The notes beneath the pieces are model-generated. The model was not told the DNA's origin and searched no databases. It worked only from the letters and a program-made list of their open reading frames with translations. 64,000 bases of DNA from Anodontia alba (taxonomy: Eukaryota; Mollusca; Bivalvia; Lucinida; Lucinidae): contig OZ024821.1 in NCBI GenBank assembly GCA_964016985.1, forward strand, positions 90,882,093-90,946,092. Reading direction: 5' to 3'. This document shows, one piece after another, positions 62,323-64,000 of the stretch. Made by a program: the position numbers and the translations under genes. Position 1 is the first letter of the stretch. Each line of letters opens with the position of its first letter.

Positions 62323-62589
62323 TTGCACAAGCATGTGAAGTTATGAAACAGTTTGTCTTGAACTCTAATGCTGAATTGTAAAATTCATACTGCACCATTG
62401 CCAACTGTTTTAGTGCATCACTAATTAAAATGAAATACTTCAGGCAAGGAAAAAATGCCACTAATTATCAGTAAATAAAATGCTGGAGCAAAAAAGTGTT
62501 CACAAAATAATAACAGTTTTTCAGTCTGTAGTTGTTTTAAGTTCTTGGCATAATTAGTTTAATTTTAGCATATGTGCAATTATTGCTAG
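62323..62589. other. No recognisable feature
   Basis: AT-rich spacer, possibly intronic. Confidence 0.3.
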
Positions 62590-62717
62590 GCATACCACAA
62601 AATGAGCCACAAAGTGTAAAAAAGTCCCTTGTTACATGTGCAGGGAATGAAGACCCAGATCAGCCTGCAACACATGATCCTGATCTTGATAGCCTGCTTA
62701 TAGAATATATAGCTCCA
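62590..62717 (+). CDS. Weak internal exon candidate
   Basis: TTATTGCTAG precedes and CCAG|GTAAGG follows an open frame IPQNEPQSVKKSLVTCAGNE then DPDQPATHDPDLDSLLIEYI. The acidic composition is protein-like, but GAATGAAGACCCAGATCAGC also resembles the U core, so part may be repeat-derived. The acceptor is poor in pyrimidines. Confidence 0.25.
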
Positions 62718-62754
62718 GGTAAGGCATTTTTTCAAATAAAAAGGAGTAGTATTT

Positions 62755-63545
62755 TAGCTCACCGGGACTATGTCCCTGCAGAGCTTATGTTGTCAGTCAG
62801 TCGGTGGTATCGGTGTCTATCTGCATCCGCATCGGCATTGGAATCTGCATTAGCACAATGTTTAAGTTTTCAAAGGTGTGCATAGTTTTTCATTTAATTA
62901 TTTAAGGTACTGTTTTCATGTTTAGCCTACACAAACTTTAGGGTAAGCCCTTTCAGTGGCATATACCCACATCCCCTATATAGGTCAAGGTCAGTTCACA
63001 CCTTGTCATTTGCACCCATGTTTAAGATTTGAAAAGTGTACGTAACTGCTGAAGTATTCATGATACCGCTTTAATATTTGGCCCACACCTACCTTAAGGT
63101 AAGGCCTTTCAATAGCACACACCCCTTCCTCAGTTTGACCTTCTTCCTAGGTCAAGGTCAGGTGATACTTTGTCATTAAACCGCATGTTCATGTTCTGCG
63201 TTGAAGTTTTGAAAAGTGTACGTACCTGCTGAAGTATTCAAGATACTGCTTTATTATTTGGCCCACACTTACTTTAGGGTAAGCTCTTTCAATAGCACAC
63301 ACTCCTTCCTCAGTTTGATCTTCTGCCTAGGTCAAGGTCTGGTTATACTTTGTCATTTAACGCTGTATTTAAGTTTTGAAAAGTGTACATGACTGCTAAG
63401 TATGTAAGATAAAGCTTTCATATTTTGTCCACACCAGCCTAAGGGATTCAGCATGTAAGATATAGCTTTCATATTTTTATCCTTACCAACCTAAGGGAAG
63501 ACCTTTCAATAGCATATATCCCATCCCTCAGTTTGACATTCTAAT
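62755..63545 (+). mobile_element. Tandem-unit element TU-c, 167-180-base units
   Basis: Opens TAGCTCACCGGGACTATGTC then CTGCATCCGCATCGGCATTG, parallel to TU-a and TU-b. Units repeat GAAAAGTGTACGTA (63031, 63211, 63378), CTGAAGTATTCA, GGCCCACACCTACCTTA.GG and CCTAGGTCAAGGTCAG. The 3' end is unclear. Confidence 0.7.
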
Positions 63546-63689
63546 ACTTTGTCTTATGTTTCTCCATGTTTCTCCATGTGTCTTCTCAGATTTTGTCTTT
63601 CCTTTTCTCAGTTCTATCTGACTAATTTTTTCCCTTTTTGTCCTGATTTTCCAAATCAACTAATCAGTCAGTCAGTCACCATCTTCTAA

Positions 63690-63875
63690 ACAATGATTAC
63701 TTCCAAAGATTTTTTTCATATCAAATCATCCCTTTCTGGCGAGCTGCTTTGTCTTCTGACAATTCGTGTTCTTATTTTTGCACTATTTCTGTGGTTACCA
63801 TCCAGACACCATCACGATTTGACTGAAAGATTGTTGAAAGCGACGTTAAGCCCAAATCAAACAAACAAACAAACC
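63690..63875 (+). mobile_element. Putative SINE 3' end
   Basis: GACTGAAAGATTGTTGAAAG, CGACGTTAAGCCCAAATC and an AAACAAACAAACAAA tail have the form of a molluscan SINE terminus. The upstream boundary is a guess. Confidence 0.5.
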
Positions 63876-64000
63876 ATATATTCCCTTAGTAGTCGGACAC
63901 AATAAGTCCTCACCACACTTGTTCTAAAATTTGAAAAGTGCAATTTACCCGTTGTCGTGTCTAAAAATTGCTATTTTGTAGAGTAACAAGAAAAACAGTA
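63876..64000. mobile_element. Family R MITE, left part, cut by the window end
   Basis: CCATATATTCCCTTAGTAGT, CACACTTGTTCTAAAATTTG and TGTCGTGTCTAAAAATTGCT; the core would lie beyond the window. Confidence 0.65.

Overview
The window looks like nuclear DNA of an animal, most likely a marine bivalve mollusc of the clam type. It is AT-rich, has almost no long open reading frames, and is packed with tRNA-derived SINEs ending in AAAC-type tails, mariner transposons, and many short hairpin-forming non-autonomous DNA transposons. The bivalve call is recognition from memory, mainly of the GCAAACAGTG...CACTGTTTGC hairpin and the SINE core. No database search was possible. Family letters (P, R, S, T, Q, U, V, W, A, B, C, D, X, Y, Z; TU for tandem-unit elements) are local labels for this answer only.

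Host coding content is sparse. A possible first coding exon at 4246-4282 (start MGNQSS, a candidate N-myristoylation signal, followed by a GT donor) lies in the most repeat-poor stretch. A well-formed internal exon lies at 14520-14694 (58 open codons between a CAG acceptor and a GTAAGT donor). A weaker exon candidate is at 62590-62717. All are on the + strand, so the window may be mainly the large introns of one gene, but I could not identify the protein.

Layout. 1-2060: nested inverted-repeat elements, one carrying a SINE with a perfect 16-base target duplication. 2.3-9.8 kb: mostly single-copy-looking DNA with a LINE remnant, two SINEs and the first-exon candidate. 9.8-11.07 kb: decayed mariner. 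11.5-16.6 kb: P, R, A, C and S hairpin elements around the internal exon. 16.9-20.5 kb: an old roughly 60-base minisatellite broken up by insertions, including a three-deep nest (R containing A containing a SINE). 20.6-29.2 kb: P, D, A, B elements, SINEs, two decayed mariners. 29.6-35.7 kb: tandem-unit element with a P insertion, then C, X, B, Y elements. 36.3-37.2 kb: 48-base minisatellite. 37.3-48.5 kb: dense P, C, D, B, R, Q, S elements and a foldback with a perfect 132-base duplication. 48.8-50.8 kb and 53.35-55.7 kb: two large tandem-unit elements (145- and 128-base periods) on either side of an intact mariner at 51378-52722. 56-64 kb: more P and C elements, SINEs, long CA and GT arrays, and a third tandem-unit element.

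The main pattern is modular. One palindromic core (GCAAACAGTG...CACTGTTTGC, arms about 30 bases) sits inside at least seven element families whose terminal repeats and targets differ. Another family pair (D and T) shares nearly the same TTAA-flanked ends but carries different cores. The P family alone has 17 copies in 64 kb, inserts at TTAA, and in most copies keeps a GCCAATC box about 17 bases from a CACGCCCA-like box. The only source of transposase with intact coding here is the mariner, which uses TA targets and has different ends, so the TTAA families must be moved by an enzyme encoded elsewhere.
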